DNA of 64,000 nt, from NCBI GenBank assembly GCA_910585245.1, contig CAJUCO010000001.1, forward strand, positions 1-64,000, given 5' to 3'. Shown in pieces: positions 63,613 through 64,000 of the stretch. The notes below the pieces were generated by a model. It was not told where the DNA came from, did no database searches, and saw only the letters and a list, made by a program, of their open reading frames with translations. The DNA comes from an uncultured Oscillibacter sp. (GTDB taxonomy: Bacteria; Bacillota; Clostridia; Oscillospirales; Oscillospiraceae). Numbering within the stretch: the first letter of the stretch is position 1; the number at the start of each line of letters is the position of its first letter. Position numbers and translations under genes: made by a program.

Positions 63613-64000
63613 ATGTGGAAGCTGGCGGGGGTTTTAACGCTGTTGCTACTACTGGCGGCTTGCGGACAGGCGGGGACAAGGGAAAAGCCGCCGGAGGAAT
63701 TGGACGGGTACGGGGCTTTGATTGCCTCCACGCCGGTTGCCCGGGTGGAGGGGGAGACCGTCTCGCCGGACGGGCGGTTTGAAGTCCGGGCCGAGGGGGC
63801 CAGCGGCGAATATGTCAGCGGCATACAGCCCCCGGAGTATCTGCAAATTGTGGACCGGGAGACCGGGGAGGTTCTATGGCAGGATCAGGGCTGGCTGTCA
63901 CAGTCCGTTCTCTGGTCCCCGGAAGGCGGTTTTCTCGCCCTGGCCTACAGCGCCAGGACGTGGTGCGCCATCACCGTTTTCGAGACGGAGAACTGGACCA
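63613..64000 (+). CDS. Lipoprotein, partial (runs off the window)
   Basis: A gene starting at ATG 63613 and still open at 64000 (about 129 codons seen). The signal ends in the lipobox LLAAC with Cys17. The rest (SPDGRFEVRAEGASG, YLQIVDRETGEVLWQ, SVLWSPEGGFLALAYSA) suggests a beta-propeller repeat. The start of the domain only is visible; the function is unknown. Confidence 0.8.
   Translation, partial: MWKLAGVLTLLLLLAACGQAGTREKPPEELDGYGALIASTPVARVEGETVSPDGRFEVRAEGASGEYVSGIQPPEYLQIVDRETGEVLWQDQGWLSQSVLWSPEGGFLALAYSARTWCAITVFETENWT

Overview
The window reads as a Gram-positive chromosome of the class Clostridia, most likely an Oscillospiraceae-type gut anaerobe. The evidence is moderately high GC, TTG/GTG starts with strong GGAGG ribosome sites, T-box and L10-leader control, and families typical of that group (MobP3-type relaxase, DUF6809, DUF5711, DUF4250, DUF5662, an EFR1-type ferredoxin, an ECF transporter beside truA). 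No rRNA gene is present, so the placement is inference.

Positions 1-16234 are an integrated mobilizable element. The 3' half of tRNA-Val(CAC) at 16189-16234 is duplicated exactly at 1-46, and an integrase gene sits just inside the tRNA end. Its backbone (about 9.5-16.2 kb) is a DUF6076 protein, an HTH protein, an excisionase-like gene, a structured non-coding region (possible oriT), a small accessory protein, a relaxase with Sel1 repeats, a DUF6809 protein and the tyrosine integrase. Its cargo (0.5-9.4 kb) is a LysR regulator divergent from an esterase, a YfcC/DcuC-type carboxylate transporter and a malic enzyme, which together look like a carboxylate or carboxylate-ester uptake-to-pyruvate pathway. 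A lipoprotein and a large membrane-embedded alpha/beta hydrolase follow.

Positions 16.2-29.7 kb hold a tRNA Val/Glu/Met cluster, a MerR regulator, an SLH-domain GH25 lysozyme, a PadR/FtsW-like pair, an rRNA-type methyltransferase, ecfA1-ecfA2-ecfT (vitamin transporter energizing module), a membrane protein of unknown function, a metallophosphoesterase, truA, a DUF5711 protein and CvpA. Positions 29.8-45.4 kb hold a ClpE-like unfoldase, a small Cys protein, a flavodoxin/ferredoxin protein, gluQRS, the Asp23-fakA pair, a BlaI/BlaR1-type regulator and sensor whose sensor carries an M23 peptidase domain, a DUF2089 regulator, a P-loop ATPase, and the dnaG-rpoD operon.

Positions 45.6-64 kb hold a phosphopantetheinyl transferase, an ECF sigma/anti-sigma-like pair, a HIT protein, a cupin, alaS under a T-box with an uncharacterized gene in between, several small proteins including a 58-residue Cys-rich membrane protein, an XRE regulator with a pentapeptide-repeat tail, a membrane protein with a degenerate acyltransferase domain, gdhA, ruvX, and the rpmG-secE-nusG-rplK-rplA and rplJ-rplL translation genes. 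A lipoprotein gene runs off the right edge. Coordinates and motifs were read by eye; family assignments come from recognition of motifs, not searches.
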